Source: Enterobacter dykesii
GTDB taxonomy: Bacteria > Pseudomonadota > Gammaproteobacteria > Enterobacterales > Enterobacteriaceae
NCBI RefSeq assembly: GCF_008364625.2
Contig: NZ_CP126604.1
Coordinates: 3,658,001 to 3,722,000 of the forward strand
Direction: 5' to 3'
DNA: 64,000 bases
Under the pieces are notes generated by a model. It ran no database searches. It was not told the origin of the DNA and saw only the letters and a program-made list of their open reading frames with translations. The position numbers and the translations under genes were made by a program. This document shows positions 10,509-23,200 of this stretch, in pieces (within the stretch, counting starts at the first letter, position 1; each line of letters starts with the position of its first letter).

Positions 10509-11840
10509 ATGGTGAAGGAACGTAGAACCGAACTGGTCCAGGGATTCCGCCATTCTGTTCCCTATATCAACGCCCATCGGGGAAAAACGTTTGTCATCAT
10601 GCTGGGTGGCGAAGCCATTGAGCATGAAAATTTTTCCAGCATCGTCAATGACATTGGCCTGCTGCACAGCCTCGGGATCCGCCTGGTGGTGGTTTATGGC
10701 GCGCGTCCGCAGATCGACGCCAACCTGGCCGCTCACCACCACGAGCCGATTTACCATAAACATACCCGCGTCACCGATGCCAAAACCCTGGAGCTGGTGA
10801 AACAGGCGGCGGGTCTGCTACAGCTGGATATTACCGCGCGTCTCTCCATGAGCCTGAACAATACGCCGCTGCAGGGCGCGCATATCAACGTCGTGAGCGG
10901 CAACTTTATCATTGCCCAGCCGCTCGGCGTGGACGATGGCGTGGATTACTGCCACAGCGGCCGTATCCGTCGTATTGATGAGGAAGCTATTCACCGCCAG
11001 CTGGACAGCGGTGCCATCGTGCTGATGGGCCCGGTCGCCGTTTCCGTGACCGGCGAAAGCTTTAACCTGACGTCCGAAGAGATCGCCACACAGCTGGCGA
11101 TCAAGCTGAAGGCGGAAAAAATGATTGGGTTCTGCTCCTCCCAGGGCGTCGTGGACGACGAAGGAACGATCGTGCCGGAACTCTTCCCGAATGAAGCCCA
11201 GGCCCGCGTGGAAGCGCTGGAAGCCGAAAGTGATTACCACTCCGGCACCGTCCGCTTCCTGCGTGGCGCCGTGAAGGCCTGCCGCAGCGGCGTGCGCCGC
11301 AGCCATCTGATCAGCTATCAGGAAGACGGGGCCCTGCTGCAGGAGCTGTTCTCCCGCGACGGTATTGGTACGCAGATTGTAATGGAGAGTGCGGAGCAGA
11401 TCCGCCGCGCCACCATCAATGACATCGGCGGCATTCTGGAGCTGATCCGCCCGCTGGAACAGCAGGGCATTCTGGTGCGTCGCTCACGCGAACAGCTGGA
11501 GATGGAGATCGACAAATTCACCATTATTCAGCGCGATAACCTGACCATTGCCTGCGCCGCGCTCTATCCGTTCCCGGAAGAGAAGATCGGTGAAATGGCC
11601 TGCGTGGCGGTGCATCCTGATTACCGTAGCTCTTCACGCGGCGAAATGCTGCTTGAACGCGTAGCGGCACAGGCTCGCCAGATGGGGCTGAGCAAGCTGT
11701 TCGTTCTGACGACGCGCAGCATTCACTGGTTCCAGGAGCGCGGATTCACGCCGGTGGATATCGATTCTCTGCCGGAAACGAAGAAAGAGATGTACAACTA
11801 TCAGCGTCGTTCAAAGGTGCTGATGGCTGACCTGGGATGA
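10509..11840 (+). CDS. argA: Amino-acid N-acetyltransferase (N-acetylglutamate synthase)
   Basis: A 443-residue cytoplasmic enzyme that makes N-acetylglutamate, the first step of arginine biosynthesis. The N-terminal amino-acid-kinase-like domain (residues about 10-290) binds arginine for feedback inhibition. The C-terminal GNAT domain holds the acetyl-CoA site ([17 protein letters not shown]). The length equals the E. coli enzyme. The start ATG follows the AAGG at 10497-10500. Transcription is expected to be repressed through the ARG boxes just upstream. Confidence 0.97.
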   Translation: MVKERRTELVQGFRHSVPYINAHRGKTFVIMLGGEAIEHENFSSIVNDIGLLHSLGIRLVVVYGARPQIDANLAAHHHEPIYHKHTRVTDAKTLELVKQAAGLLQLDITARLSMSLNNTPLQGAHINVVSGNFIIAQPLGVDDGVDYCHSGRIRRIDEEAIHRQLDSGAIVLMGPVAVSVTGESFNLTSEEIATQLAIKLKAEKMIGFCSSQGVVDDEGTIVPELFPNEAQARVEALEAESDYHSGTVRFLRGAVKACRSGVRRSHLISYQEDGALLQELFSRDGIGTQIVMESAEQIRRATINDIGGILELIRPLEQQGILVRRSREQLEMEIDKFTIIQRDNLTIACAALYPFPEEKIGEMACVAVHPDYRSSSRGEMLLERVAAQARQMGLSKLFVLTTRSIHWFQERGFTPVDIDSLPETKKEMYNYQRRSKVLMADLG

Positions 11841-11846
11841 TACGAC

Positions 11847-11873
11847 GCCCTCACCGTCCGGCGAGGGCTTTCG
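11847..11873 (+). terminator. Terminator between argA and recD
   Basis: GCCCTCACCGTCCGGCGAGGGC followed by TTTCGTT, placed between the convergent genes argA and recD. The T tract is short, so the call is moderate. Confidence 0.55.
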
Positions 11874-11874
11874 T

Positions 11875-13695
11875 TCAGAGGGTCTCAAATATCGCGCCCA
11901 GCCCGCTGCGGCGTTCCGTTCGGGTGGCGATCGCCTGCACCAGCACCCGTTCATCGGCATACAGCGACAGGCGCTGACGCGCGCGCGTAATGGCGGTATA
12001 GATTAGCTCGCGGGTAACGACGGGTGAAAGCTGCGTGGGCAGGATCAGCGCCGCATGGTTAAACTCGGAGCCCTGGGATTTATGCACCGTCATTGCCCAG
12101 GCAGTTTCATGCTCGGGCAAACGACTGGGCTGGAAGGACTTCACGCTCCCGTCCGGCATCTGGAACCAGACGCGCAGGCCCTGACCGCAGTCGAGCGCAA
12201 TCCCGATATCCCCGTTAAACAACCCCAGCGCGCTGTCGTTGCGGGAGATCATCACCGGCCGACCTTCATACCATCGCGAGTGCGGGTTACGGTTAATTTT
12301 GCGTTTTTGCACCAGCAGCTGTTCCAGCCTGTCGTTCAAACCCCGGACGCCAAAGGGGCCTTCCCTCAGCGCACAGAGCAGCTGGTATTCGCCAAACGCG
12401 GCAATGACCTGCTCCGGCGTACGTTGCTGTTGTACGCCCGTCAGAAAGTGCTGGTACCCCTGCAGGGCGTCGTCCAGCATCGCCTGATACTCTTCCCCGC
12501 TTTGCAGCGATCTTTTCTCAATATCCGTAAAGGTACCGTCAAATACCGCTGTGGTGGTGCGGCGGTCGCCCCGGTTCACTGCCGCCGCAAGCTGGCCGAT
12601 GCCGGAGTCGCTGCCGAAACGGTAGCTTTTTTGCAGCAGACACAGGCTGTCGCGCAGCGCCCCTGCAAGCGAATGGTTTTCAGACGTGAGCGAACATCCG
12701 GTGAGACGGGCTAACTCCTGCGCGCGTTCCGCGGTATATCCCAGGCTGGCATAGGTGCAGATATCCCCCAATACGGCCCCGGCCTCAACGGAGGCAAGCT
12801 GGTCGCGATCGCCGAGGAAAATGACGCGCGCGTGAGGCGGTAGCGCATCGATCAAACGCGACATCATCGTCAGGTCAATCATCGACGCTTCATCCACGAC
12901 CAGCACGTCAAGGTGCAGTGGGTTACCGGCATGATAGCGCAGACGCTGGCTACCCGGCTGTGCGCCTAGCAAACGGTGCAGGGTGCTGGCTTCATTGGGG
13001 AAAAGCGCAAGCTGCTCCCCGGTCAGCGCCAGTTTTTGCAGCGCGCCGCCTAACGATTCCGTCAGACGTGCCGCCGCTTTACCGGTGGGGGCCGCCAGGC
13101 GAATACGGCACTTTTGCTCACCCGATAGCTGAATCAGCGCGGCAAGCAGCTTTGCCACGGTGGTCGTTTTCCCTGTGCCCGGGCCGCCAGAAATCACCGA
13201 GATCCGTCGCGTTAAGGCCACGGCTGCCGCCACTTTCTGCCAGTCCGTCGCGTCGTCAGAGATAAACAGCGCATCCAGCGTTTGCCGGAGCTTTACTTCA
13301 TCGCAGGGAAGCGGGGCGTTGGTCTCGCTGAAGAAGCGCGCCACCGTCAGTTCGTTACGCCACAGCCGGTTAAGATACAAACGCTCGCCGACAAGGATCA
13401 TCGGCGTCCCGGTATCGGCTCCGCTCACGGCAGGCGAGCCGAGTAATATCCCCTGCCAGTCCACTGCGTCACCCAGCAGCGCGAAACACGCCTGTAAAGC
13501 CGGTGGCATTTTCTCATCCACCGCCAGACGCGACAGCGGCAGACATACGTGCCCCTCTCCCGCGTCTTTGCTCAGAATGGCGGCGGCAAGCATGACGGCA
13601 GGCTCCTCGCCTGCCACCATCATGGCGAACTGCACATCCAGGTGGCGCAGTAATCGTTGTTCAACCGCGTCCAGCAGTAGCGCCTGCATCGTCAT
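11875..13695 (-). CDS. recD: RecBCD subunit RecD
   Basis: A 606-residue 5'-3' superfamily 1B helicase that is the fast motor of the RecBCD enzyme. The Walker A loop is [11 protein letters not shown] near residue 170. The Walker B type VVDEASMID, the [14 protein letters not shown] motif and the C-terminal [11 protein letters not shown] and [11 protein letters not shown] motifs follow in order. The start ATG overlaps the recB stop (ATGA), so translation is coupled. RecD also keeps RecB nuclease active and blocks RecA loading until Chi is met. Confidence 0.97.
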   Translation of the reverse strand: MTMQALLLDAVEQRLLRHLDVQFAMMVAGEEPAVMLAAAILSKDAGEGHVCLPLSRLAVDEKMPPALQACFALLGDAVDWQGILLGSPAVSGADTGTPMILVGERLYLNRLWRNELTVARFFSETNAPLPCDEVKLRQTLDALFISDDATDWQKVAAAVALTRRISVISGGPGTGKTTTVAKLLAALIQLSGEQKCRIRLAAPTGKAAARLTESLGGALQKLALTGEQLALFPNEASTLHRLLGAQPGSQRLRYHAGNPLHLDVLVVDEASMIDLTMMSRLIDALPPHARVIFLGDRDQLASVEAGAVLGDICTYASLGYTAERAQELARLTGCSLTSENHSLAGALRDSLCLLQKSYRFGSDSGIGQLAAAVNRGDRRTTTAVFDGTFTDIEKRSLQSGEEYQAMLDDALQGYQHFLTGVQQQRTPEQVIAAFGEYQLLCALREGPFGVRGLNDRLEQLLVQKRKINRNPHSRWYEGRPVMISRNDSALGLFNGDIGIALDCGQGLRVWFQMPDGSVKSFQPSRLPEHETAWAMTVHKSQGSEFNHAALILPTQLSPVVTRELIYTAITRARQRLSLYADERVLVQAIATRTERRSGLGAIFETL

Positions 13696-16600
13696 GCCAC
13701 CTCCTCCGTGCTTGCAGCAAACAGGTTATCCATTTTTTCAATCAGTTCCGCAGACGGACGCGTGCTAAAGACGCCGGAACGCGGGTCGTTTGCATCCACT
13801 CCGCGCAGGAACAGGTAAATGACGCCGCCAAAATGCGTTTCGTAGCGGTAATCGGCCATGCGATGGCGCAGGTAACGGTGCAGCGCCAGGGTGTAAAGCT
13901 GGTACTGCAGATCGTAGCGATGCATTTGCATGGCAGAGGCCATCGCGTCCTGGGTGTAGGCCTCGCTGCTTTCACCCAGCCAGTTTGATTTGTAATCCAG
14001 CAGGTAATAGCGCCCTTCGTGGCGGAAAACCAGGTCGATAAAGCCTTTGAGCATCCCCTGTACCTGGCGGAAATTCAGCGGCGGGCACCCGGCAGATAAC
14101 GGATCGTACTCGCGGATCAGCGCATCAAGCGCCTCGGCCCTGAGCGGGCTGGCGATGGGGAGATAAAACTCCATCTCCACCTGCTTATCTTTGGCGGTCA
14201 ACTGGTTCAGGGAGATCCCCTGCGTCGTGAGCGGCGCGTTCAGTACCGCGCGGATCCAGTCGGTAAGAACCGGCTGCCACTGTGCGTCGTAACCACCGCT
14301 CTGTAACATCTTCAGCACCCACTCTTCGGATACCGGCTGGGTAAAATCCAGCTCTTCAAACAGGCTGTGCAAAAACGTGCCCGGCGAGGCGCCACGCGGG
14401 AACTGGTGCGGCGTAAGCACCGGCTCAGCGGGTACGCTACCGGCTCCTGCGGCGTCCACGTCCAGTTTTGGCATCAGATCCTGCGCAATACTCTGCCCGT
14501 GCTGTTGTAGACCGGAGTAGCTGGTGACGCGCCAGTCGTCGGCAATGGTACGCACAACCTTGCGGGCATGGAGCTCTGACTCACGCAGCTCCGGCATCTG
14601 CCAGCGGCTGTTGTCGGGCTGCGACGGAATATGCAGGGCAATATGCTCCGTGCAAAGCGATGCGATGCACTGGCGCAGGCCCGCCGCGTCTTTGGGTTCG
14701 CCGTGCTGAATAAGCCGCCCCAGCGCGCTCAGATGAAAATCGCTCTCCCCGGTCTTTTCGCCACGGCGACGGAACAGCGGCGCAACGCCCAGGCTGCAGT
14801 GCCAGACCGAACGGGTCAGCGCCACGTAAAGCAGGCGCAGGTCTTCCGCCAGACGCTCGGCTTCGGCCAGCTCAACGCTGGACTCCGCGTTGCTGAGATC
14901 GAGCACCGCCTCAAAAGACTCGCGATCGTGGTAAAAGGCCTGATCCTGCACGCGATAATTGGCGATAAACGGCAGCCAGACCAGCGGATATTCCAGGCCT
15001 TTCGACTTGTGAATGGTGACGATCTGCACCAGATGTTTATCACTCTCAAGGCGCATCTGCTGGCTGGACGAATTACTGTTTGGGTCGGCAATCTGCTGCG
15101 CCAGCCAGCGCACCAGGGCGTGTTCGCTCTCCAGCTGCGTACCGGCTTCCTGCAGCAGTTCGCTGATATGTAAAATATCGGTCAAACGGCGCTCGCCGCC
15201 TGCTGTCGCCAGCATATTCTCCGCAATGCGGCGCTGCGCCATGAGCTCGCGCACCATCGCCATGACTCCACGCTTCTGCCATTTTTCGCGGTAGCGAACA
15301 AACTCTTCTACCACGGCATCCCACGCGGCTTCGTCATTGTTGAGCGCATCGATATCCCGCGCGTTCAGCCCGAGCATCGCGCTCGCCAGTGCGCTACGCA
15401 GCGTGCTTTCCCGCTCCGGAGCCAGCACGGCCTGCAGCAGCCATAGCATCTCCTGCGCTTCCAGCGTTTCAAAGACGCTGTCGCGGTTTGAGAGGTAGAC
15501 GGAGGGAATATTTAGTAACGTCAGGGCGTCGCGGATGAGCGCGGCCTCCTGACGGCTGCGCACCAGCACCGTGATATCAGATGCCTTTACCGGGGCAGGT
15601 TTATCCCCCTTCCACAGCAGCGCTTTACCGTGCGCGCCCGCGCTGAGCCAGTCGCGGATTTGTGCGGCACAGTGCTGGGCCATGGCATTTTGATAGTCGG
15701 CAACGCCGCAGCCTTCCCCGTCCAGCAGCCAGAAGTTCATGGCAGGCTGCGTCTCGCCGTTGAACTCGAAGCGCAACGAGGCATTTTTCTCGGCGAACTT
15801 TACCGGCTGAAACGGGATCTCACGGAACATAAACGCCGTATCCATGCGGCTGAAGAGCGCGTTGACGCTTTCCACCATGCCGGGAGAGGAGCGCCAGTTG
15901 ATATCGAGCGTGTAGTGCGCGTCAACCTCGCTGCGGGCTTTCATGTAAGTGAAAATATCCGCACCGCGGAAGGCGTAGATGGCCTGTTTCGGATCGCCGA
16001 TTAACAACAGCGCGGTACCGGGCTGCTGGCGCCAGATACGGCGGAAAATGCGGTACTGCTGAGGGTCGGTATCCTGAAATTCGTCGATCATCGCCACCGG
16101 GAAGCGGGTGCGAATCGCGGCGGCAAGCGCTTCGCCATTTTCACTGCACAGCGCCGCATCGAGGCGGCTCAGCATATCGTCAAACCCCAGTTCACCCCGG
16201 CGGCGTTTCTCACGCGCGACGGCGTCGCGAATTTCCGTCATGGCGCGGGTAATCATCAGATCGTTGAGCGTTAAGGGCTCAGCCAGCAGGGTTTCAATCG
16301 CCACAAACAGAGGATGCTCAGGCACAATGCCGTCGGCTTTGGTCCGCTCAACAAGGAAACGCCGGGAGAATTTCTCCAGCGCGTCCGGGAGCTGGTAGCC
16401 TCGCGTTTCTTCCTGCGCCCAGGCGCTGATCTTGTCGATCCATTTCCCCTGATTGCCACGGTTAAACTTGCGACGGTCAATCCCGGAGTTTTCGATGATG
16501 GCGTCAATCTCGCCAACGGACTCAATCCATTTTTGCTTGATATCGGCAATTCTCGCGATGATTTTTTCATGGCGTGAGGCCAGGGTTTCATCCGCTGGCG

Positions 16601-17234
16601 GCGGGGATTTGATGACCGGTGCTTCACCCTGCAGATAACGATCGATAGCGCGCAGCAGCGCCTCCGGGCCCTTCCACAGCGCATGTACCGCTTCGGCGAT
16701 ATCGCGCTGTAACGGGTAGCAGTGGCGACGCCAGAAATCCGCGCAGGCCTGATAGCGAAGCACGGATTCATCTTCAATGAGCTGCTGTTCAAACAGCATT
16801 CCGGACTCGAACGCATTCAGGCTCAGCATACGCTGGCAAAAACCGTGAATGGTGAAGACGGACGCTTCATCCATCTGCCGTTCAGCGAGGAGCAGCCACT
16901 GGGCTGCCTGTTGCTTATCGGCAATCTCTTCCAGAAGGCTCGCGTAGAGAGGGTTATCCGTGCTCTGACGCAGACAGGCGATGCGCAGCTCGTGGATATT
17001 GCTGCGAATACGGCCCCGCAGCTCAGCGGTGGCAGCCTCGGTGAAGGTGACCACCAGCAGCTCTTCCACGCTCAAAGGGCGTGGAAAAGCGGCGTTGCCG
17101 CCAAGCCCCAGCAGCAGACGCAGGTAAAGGGCGGCAATGGTGAAGGTTTTTCCCGTTCCCGCTGAGGCTTCAATCAATCGTTCACCCTGCAGAGGTAAAC
17201 GTAAGGGATCAAGGGACTCAGCGGTATCGGTCAT
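13692..17234 (-). CDS. recB: RecBCD subunit RecB (helicase-nuclease)
   Basis: A 1180-residue protein, the same length as in E. coli. It is a 3'-5' UvrD-type helicase with Walker [11 protein letters not shown] (residues 22-31), [32 protein letters not shown] and the [13 protein letters not shown] motif. The C-terminal nuclease domain has the [11 protein letters not shown] motif with the catalytic Asp and Lys. It processes double-strand ends and, after Chi, loads RecA. It starts inside the ptrA stop and ends inside the recD start, both 4-base overlaps. Confidence 0.97.
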   Translation of the reverse strand: MTDTAESLDPLRLPLQGERLIEASAGTGKTFTIAALYLRLLLGLGGNAAFPRPLSVEELLVVTFTEAATAELRGRIRSNIHELRIACLRQSTDNPLYASLLEEIADKQQAAQWLLLAERQMDEASVFTIHGFCQRMLSLNAFESGMLFEQQLIEDESVLRYQACADFWRRHCYPLQRDIAEAVHALWKGPEALLRAIDRYLQGEAPVIKSPPPADETLASRHEKIIARIADIKQKWIESVGEIDAIIENSGIDRRKFNRGNQGKWIDKISAWAQEETRGYQLPDALEKFSRRFLVERTKADGIVPEHPLFVAIETLLAEPLTLNDLMITRAMTEIRDAVAREKRRRGELGFDDMLSRLDAALCSENGEALAAAIRTRFPVAMIDEFQDTDPQQYRIFRRIWRQQPGTALLLIGDPKQAIYAFRGADIFTYMKARSEVDAHYTLDINWRSSPGMVESVNALFSRMDTAFMFREIPFQPVKFAEKNASLRFEFNGETQPAMNFWLLDGEGCGVADYQNAMAQHCAAQIRDWLSAGAHGKALLWKGDKPAPVKASDITVLVRSRQEAALIRDALTLLNIPSVYLSNRDSVFETLEAQEMLWLLQAVLAPERESTLRSALASAMLGLNARDIDALNNDEAAWDAVVEEFVRYREKWQKRGVMAMVRELMAQRRIAENMLATAGGERRLTDILHISELLQEAGTQLESEHALVRWLAQQIADPNSNSSSQQMRLESDKHLVQIVTIHKSKGLEYPLVWLPFIANYRVQDQAFYHDRESFEAVLDLSNAESSVELAEAERLAEDLRLLYVALTRSVWHCSLGVAPLFRRRGEKTGESDFHLSALGRLIQHGEPKDAAGLRQCIASLCTEHIALHIPSQPDNSRWQMPELRESELHARKVVRTIADDWRVTSYSGLQQHGQSIAQDLMPKLDVDAAGAGSVPAEPVLTPHQFPRGASPGTFLHSLFEELDFTQPVSEEWVLKMLQSGGYDAQWQPVLTDWIRAVLNAPLTTQGISLNQLTAKDKQVEMEFYLPIASPLRAEALDALIREYDPLSAGCPPLNFRQVQGMLKGFIDLVFRHEGRYYLLDYKSNWLGESSEAYTQDAMASAMQMHRYDLQYQLYTLALHRYLRHRMADYRYETHFGGVIYLFLRGVDANDPRSGVFSTRPSAELIEKMDNLFAASTEEVA

Positions 17235-20113
17235 TCTTTCTTACTCCAGGGCATAGATTGCTGCAGCGCGCTGACGCTCTTCCAGACTTTCCAGCCTTTC
17301 GGGTTTACGTACTCCGTTTTCCCGTTCTGGCTACCGGAAACCTGAGACAGGATGGTGATTCCCTGCGGCTTAATGACCGCCTGATGGAAGAAGTCGGCAA
17401 CCTTCTGCGGCGTCAGCTGTTTTATCTCGGCCACTACTTTATCACGCGAATCAAATTTCAGATTACCGCGATCGAAATCTTTGCTCAGCTGTGACGCTTC
17501 TTCACCCAGCGTCTGCGGCGGCTGCATCACCTGGGCGATGACGGCCTGCTGGATCTGCGCAAACTCTTCCGGCTTCATGGCGCGCAGTTTTGCTTCCACC
17601 TGCGGGAAGAAGGCCTGGTAACGCTTCCAGAGATACGCCGGCTGTTTATCGCTGCTTTGCAGCAGGAAACCCAGCCCCCACTGTCGGCCTACGTTCATGG
17701 AGAAGGCAAACACCGCGTAGCCAAGCTGCTCCTCAGTGCGCAACTGGTTATAGAACCACGGCTGAATAATTTGCCCCAGAACGGCACTCTGTGCCGAGCT
17801 GGCGAATTCATCATAGCCCGTTGGCACAAATACCGCGGCCAGCGCGGAATCCGTGCTGTTACCCGCCTTTTCAAAAGTCACGTTCTGTTTTTTCTCAACC
17901 AGCACGTCCTGGTTGCGGCACCACTCGTCGCCTTTCGAACCGAGCTGAGCGCGCACATTCTCCGCCAGGGTTTTGGCCTGATCCACACTCATGTTGCCGA
18001 CGATCAGGAACTCCGGACGCGTGTTGGTTTTCAGCGCATCGCGGTACGCCAGCACGTCTTTTAAGGTGATCGAAGGCAACAGCGCACGGCGATCCTCTCG
18101 CTGGAAATAAGGAACTTGCGACAGCATTTGCGCCGGCATAAGCGCCAGATCGTAAGCTTTGCCCTTCTCCGCAGAGTCCATCATCTGCGCATACCATGAT
18201 TTGGCCTGCTCAAGCTGCTCTTCCGTCGGCGTGTAGCTGAAATACCCTTCCAGCAGGGCCTGGAACAGCTGAGGCAAACGCTGGGTATAGCCGTTTGCAT
18301 TGAGCATCAAACCGTTGTTGGCGTTGGTGGAGAAGCTGATGCCGCCCACGGCCGCCTGGTTGCTGAGCTGATCGAGCGCAATCCCTGCGAGATAGTCATT
18401 GAGCGCGAACATCACCTGATTTTTAGCGCTGTTCATCGCTTTCGGGTTACGCAGCACCACGCTGACATCGGCCTTTGGCTCGCTTGCGAAATAGCGGCTA
18501 GGGGTATACACCACGCGCAGCGTCGGCTCATCAACGATGAGCGCCGGGTGCGGATAATCTTGAGTCGTTTTGATCAGCGAGAAGTCATCCGGAATATAGG
18601 GGTTCAGCTCCGGCAGCTTTAACGCAATCTCCCCGGCCTGCTTCTGCCAGTCGGCGAAGGTCTGCGCGCTGATTTTATCCACCTGATAGGGGGCATCGAC
18701 AAAATACGCCGTCTTGTTATGCGGTTCGTTCGGGCTGATGTACCAGATGCGGGCATTCTCCGGCGTCATCATCGCAAGGCGGGCTTTTACCGCATCGGCA
18801 TCATAGCGGTCGGCAATATTGACCGCATCGAGGGTGTGTTCCACCGGCACGCGGATCATGGTATCCGCCAGCCACTCAACGTAATCCATGTCGCGGGTAA
18901 TGGACGGGTAACGGAAATCGAGATCCAGCACGTGCGCGAGCTCATCAAAGTAGCGCTTATCGACGCCTTTCTCACGCAGTAAAGAGAGGTAGCTGAAGAT
19001 CGCCGCCACCACTTCATCACGGTTTGCCAGGCCTTTGTCGGTCAGGGTGGCGGAGATCGCCAGCACGCCGCTATTGCCGTTTACAACTGGATCGGAATCG
19101 GCGCGAATACCTTCCACCAGCCCCTGTTTTTGCAGCCAGTCAGAAAGCGTACCCGGGCTGCGGTTACCTATCAGGTAGGTCACCAGCTCATCGGTTTTAC
19201 TGCGAAACTGTGCGGTGTTGTTATCAATGCGGAACTCCACGCGCAGCACTTTGCGCGGCAGCGCCGGCACGTAGTGGATAACGATCCCTTTTTGCGCGTC
19301 CGTGACCACCGGTACGTCTATCTGCGGCAGATCGATATTTTTATTCGGCACCCGGCCAAACGTTTTAGCCGCCATGCCGGCCAGTTCTGGCAACGGTTTA
19401 TTGCTGTAGATGACCGCTTTCATCAGGTTAGCGGAGTAGTATTTATCGCGAAACGCGTGCAGGGCATCAAGCACCGGGCTGTTCGGTTTGTCGCTTAACG
19501 TCTCCAGGTTACCGCCGGAGAAACGCGAACCCGGGTGCGCAGGGTTGATGGTTTCAGCGCTGACCTGGGCCATGCGCATACCGTCTCGCGTGCGGGCAAG
19601 GGTCAGCTCGGCATTGACGGCATTGCGTTCACGGTCGGCATATTTTTTATCCAACAGGGGGGCGGCGATGGAATCAGCAAGGCGATCGACCGCGCCTTCC
19701 AGCGCATCATTTTCGACTTCGAGATAAAAGGCCGTGCGGTACGGTGCCGTACTGGCATTGTGGCTGCCGCCATGCATTTTCAGAAATTCGGACAGGCTAT
19801 CCGGCTGCGGGTATTTTTTTGACCCCATCAGCGTCATATGTTCCAGATAGTGTGCAAGCCCAGGATGCGCGTCAGGATCTTCCAGCGATCCAACCGGCAC
19901 CACTAATGCCGAGAGGGACTTCACCGCCTGCGGATCGGAAACCAGCAGTACGGTCATGCCGTTATCAAGACGAATAGCCTGATATTGACGGGTATCTTTT
20001 TCGCTTTTACGAATAGTTTCCTGAACGGGTTGCCAACCGGAGTCTGCCTGAGTGACAGGTGCCCAGAGGGCGACAAACAAAACAAACGCTTTAAACAAGG
20101 TGCTGCCTGGCAT
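17231..20113 (-). CDS. ptrA: Periplasmic protease III (pitrilysin)
   Basis: A 960-residue M16 zinc metallopeptidase of the periplasm. A cleavable signal peptide covers about residues 1-23 (ending TQADS). The inverted zinc motif HYLEH is at residues 88-92 in GLAHYLEHMTLMG, followed by the distal Glu in ERNAVNAELTLA. The inactive C-terminal M16 half and the NQLRTEEQLGYAVF arm complete the clamshell. It degrades small proteins and peptides. It lies between recC and recB as in E. coli, without a known role in recombination. Confidence 0.97.
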   Translation of the reverse strand: MPGSTLFKAFVLFVALWAPVTQADSGWQPVQETIRKSEKDTRQYQAIRLDNGMTVLLVSDPQAVKSLSALVVPVGSLEDPDAHPGLAHYLEHMTLMGSKKYPQPDSLSEFLKMHGGSHNASTAPYRTAFYLEVENDALEGAVDRLADSIAAPLLDKKYADRERNAVNAELTLARTRDGMRMAQVSAETINPAHPGSRFSGGNLETLSDKPNSPVLDALHAFRDKYYSANLMKAVIYSNKPLPELAGMAAKTFGRVPNKNIDLPQIDVPVVTDAQKGIVIHYVPALPRKVLRVEFRIDNNTAQFRSKTDELVTYLIGNRSPGTLSDWLQKQGLVEGIRADSDPVVNGNSGVLAISATLTDKGLANRDEVVAAIFSYLSLLREKGVDKRYFDELAHVLDLDFRYPSITRDMDYVEWLADTMIRVPVEHTLDAVNIADRYDADAVKARLAMMTPENARIWYISPNEPHNKTAYFVDAPYQVDKISAQTFADWQKQAGEIALKLPELNPYIPDDFSLIKTTQDYPHPALIVDEPTLRVVYTPSRYFASEPKADVSVVLRNPKAMNSAKNQVMFALNDYLAGIALDQLSNQAAVGGISFSTNANNGLMLNANGYTQRLPQLFQALLEGYFSYTPTEEQLEQAKSWYAQMMDSAEKGKAYDLALMPAQMLSQVPYFQREDRRALLPSITLKDVLAYRDALKTNTRPEFLIVGNMSVDQAKTLAENVRAQLGSKGDEWCRNQDVLVEKKQNVTFEKAGNSTDSALAAVFVPTGYDEFASSAQSAVLGQIIQPWFYNQLRTEEQLGYAVFAFSMNVGRQWGLGFLLQSSDKQPAYLWKRYQAFFPQVEAKLRAMKPEEFAQIQQAVIAQVMQPPQTLGEEASQLSKDFDRGNLKFDSRDKVVAEIKQLTPQKVADFFHQAVIKPQGITILSQVSGSQNGKTEYVNPKGWKVWKSVSALQQSMPWSKKE

Positions 20114-20251
20114 TACGACCTCTTTATCACGGCTACATCATTAACAAATTGCGTGCTGGACACGCCAACATCTCTTTATTGGGTACATCAGTCCGTGATA
20201 AGAAGTGCATCATAAATGAACACCCTATGCTGCGCAATTTTTATACAGCGC

Positions 20252-23200
20252 TCAGGACTGATTATATTTAAACAACGGCAGCAGGTAGCGCTGCGCCTCT
20301 TCCGTGATGGCCTCAAAGTACTCTGGCTCAAGCGTTCGCCATAAGCGCTGATACCAGACATCTTCACCTTCGCCCCGCACCATCATGTTTCCTTCGTAGG
20401 CCTGCATAAATTTACTGCGCGCTTTCTGCAGTGACGCCTCATCCGTTAACATCGCATCATTCTGCGCGTCATAACAGGCTTTTATCCAGGCACCGCCGCT
20501 TTCCGGCAGCAGCAGGAGCGGTTTATTCATTCCCTGACGGTAGCCTTCAATGTACATAGACAGATAACCTAACGCCTGCTCTGCTTCCATCGGCGGGAAG
20601 CGCCATTCGCCCTCTTTGCGCACGAATATCCGACTTTCACCTTTATGACCATCCGCACTGTAGACAAGATGTTCCAGCCAGAGTTGCAAACCCTGTGAAA
20701 CGCTAAGCATAGAAGGCCGCCAGCGCAGCAGCCCGTCCGGCTGAACCTGGGTTAACCAGCCCGTAAGCTCTACGCCATTGCAGTTGAGATCGATTTCAAT
20801 ACTTTTGCCCGGCTGCCGGCACGCTCTTACGCGCTCTGCCAGGGCGGTCATCTCCTGACACTGCGCCTCCCAGACAATTTCCCCGAACGCCCCATAGGGC
20901 AGCTGCCCTGCAGCACGATAGCGGCGGTAAAGTCTGTCAGCATCTTCTTCTTCAACCAGCGCATTCAGCAGTTGGAGGTTTAGCTGATAGCGCTCCAGCC
21001 CTTCCAGCGTAAAAGGCTCTGCATCAGGAATTTCACTCTCTTCAGAACGGAAGTTGACCTGCAATCGCTGCTGGAAGAAGGCGCGCACCGGATGCGCCCA
21101 AAACCGCTGAAGCTGTTCGAAGGTCAGGGTATCGACAGGGCGCGGGTCAAGCTCCTGAATGAAATCGGTATGCGCATTCCCCTCCTTTTTCGCCGCCGGT
21201 AGCCACTCCTGCGCATAGCTCTGGCGCTCGCTGGGCGTATAGTTCACCGGGTCAAACGGCATGCGGCTGTGGAAACAGGTGATATGGGCTTTCACCCTCT
21301 TCTCGCTTTCATCGCAGTTGCGCTCTTCATCCCCAGGCAGATAGTGACTCTGGCCGATATAGTCCACCAGCTCCTGCACCAGAACAGAGGGAAAACGCTC
21401 GCTGTTGTCCTGAATGGAACGGCCGATATAGCTGATATAGAGCTTACTCTGGGCGGAAATGAGCGCCTCAAGGAAGAGGTAACGATCATCATCGCGGCGG
21501 CTACGGTCACCCCGTTTTGGATCTGCGCTCATCAAATCGAACCCCAGCGGTGCCAGCGCGCGCGGATAGACGCCGTCGTTCATGCCAAGCAGACAGACCA
21601 CTTTAAACGGGATAGAACGCATTGGCATCAGGGTGCAGATATTGATGGGGCCAGCAAGGAAACGCTGGCTGATTCGCTCCTGATCGAGCCGCTGCGTTAG
21701 CTCATCTCTCAACAGCGAAAGCGGGATGGCCTCCTGATAGTGGGAGTTCACGCCTTCATCGATGATCGCCTGCCACTGCGTTTCAATCAGTGCCATTGCC
21801 GCTTCGGTGTCACTGTCTGGCAGGAAGAAATCATTTAGCAATGCCCTGCAAACCGGGAGCCACGCTTCAAGCGGACGCGGCTGCATCAGCTCGTGTCGCC
21901 AGCGGTTAAGCTGCATCAGGAGTGACGCTAAATGCCCCACCAGTTCAGCAATTAACCCGCTGGACTCATCGTAAGGCAGCACCTCATTCCACTCGCCCTG
22001 GCTGCTCTCCATGGCGTAGCCCAGCAGCATACGCGTCAGGCCAAAACGCCAAGTATGCTGCCCGGTAGGAGGAAGTTCGAACTCCTGAACGTTATCGTCA
22101 TCGATCCCCCAACGAACGCCAGATTCGTTCACCCACTGACGAAGGTAGCGCAGCCCCTCTTCAGTGATGCTGAAGCGTGCAGCCAGCACGGGAACATCCA
22201 GTAACGCCAGGACATCTTCGGAGATAAAGCGGCTATCCGGCAGTGAAAGCAGAGTGATAAAGGCCTGCAGTGCCGGATGCGACTGGCGGGCACGACGGTC
22301 AGAGATAGCGTAAGGCAGATATCGCTCGCCCGTCGCACTACCAAAGACAGCCTGAATGAAGGGACTGTAGCTGTCGATATCCGCCACCATCACCACAATA
22401 TCGCGTGGCGTCAGTTCGGGATCGTCCTGCAGCATCGCCAGCAGCTGGTCGTGAAGCACTTCGACCTCACGCTGAGGGCTATGGCAAACATGGATCGTGA
22501 CGCTGCGATCGTCAGCATCCAGCTTGCGCTTGCTGTCGCTACGTTCGAATTCTTTCGCCGTCACGCCCATCACGGCACGGTTTTCCAGATCGAGGATATC
22601 CAGCTGAATATGATGCAGCAGGCTATCCGGGGTAATATCGACAAAGGCATCCACGTCGCCTTCGCCTGATGAAGTGATGTCTGAAAGCATGTGAATGTAG
22701 TCACGCCCCAGCTTCCCCCACGAGGCAAGCAGTGGATTGGGCAGGTTCTGGATACCGTCTTCATCAAAAAGCTGACCGGCAGTCGAGCCGTCTTTAAACA
22801 GCGGGACGGAACGTTCTTCAAAAAGACGCTTTCGCTGGCGAGTTACCAGCCGCGCAAGCCAACGTTCGTCGAGTATATCCCCCCAATACTGTCGGCAAGG
22901 GTTGGTGAACAAAATATGGATATCAATATGTTTACCCAGCGCGTTCAACGCCTTCAGATAAACAGGCGGTAATGCGGATATCCCGCAGATAAAAACGCGT
23001 GACGGCAGTCGGGCCGGGCGCTCCGGGGCATTCTCGAGTATTGAGATAAACCGCTCGTACAGGTTGGCACGGTGCCACTTAGGCTGCCCAAGTTTCTCCG
23101 TGTGTTCTACCAGCGCTTTCCACAGCGGTGCCTGCCATATTTGCGCCTCCGGTAGCCCTTCAACCAACTCGCCCGCTTCCCAACGAATTAACCAGTCAGA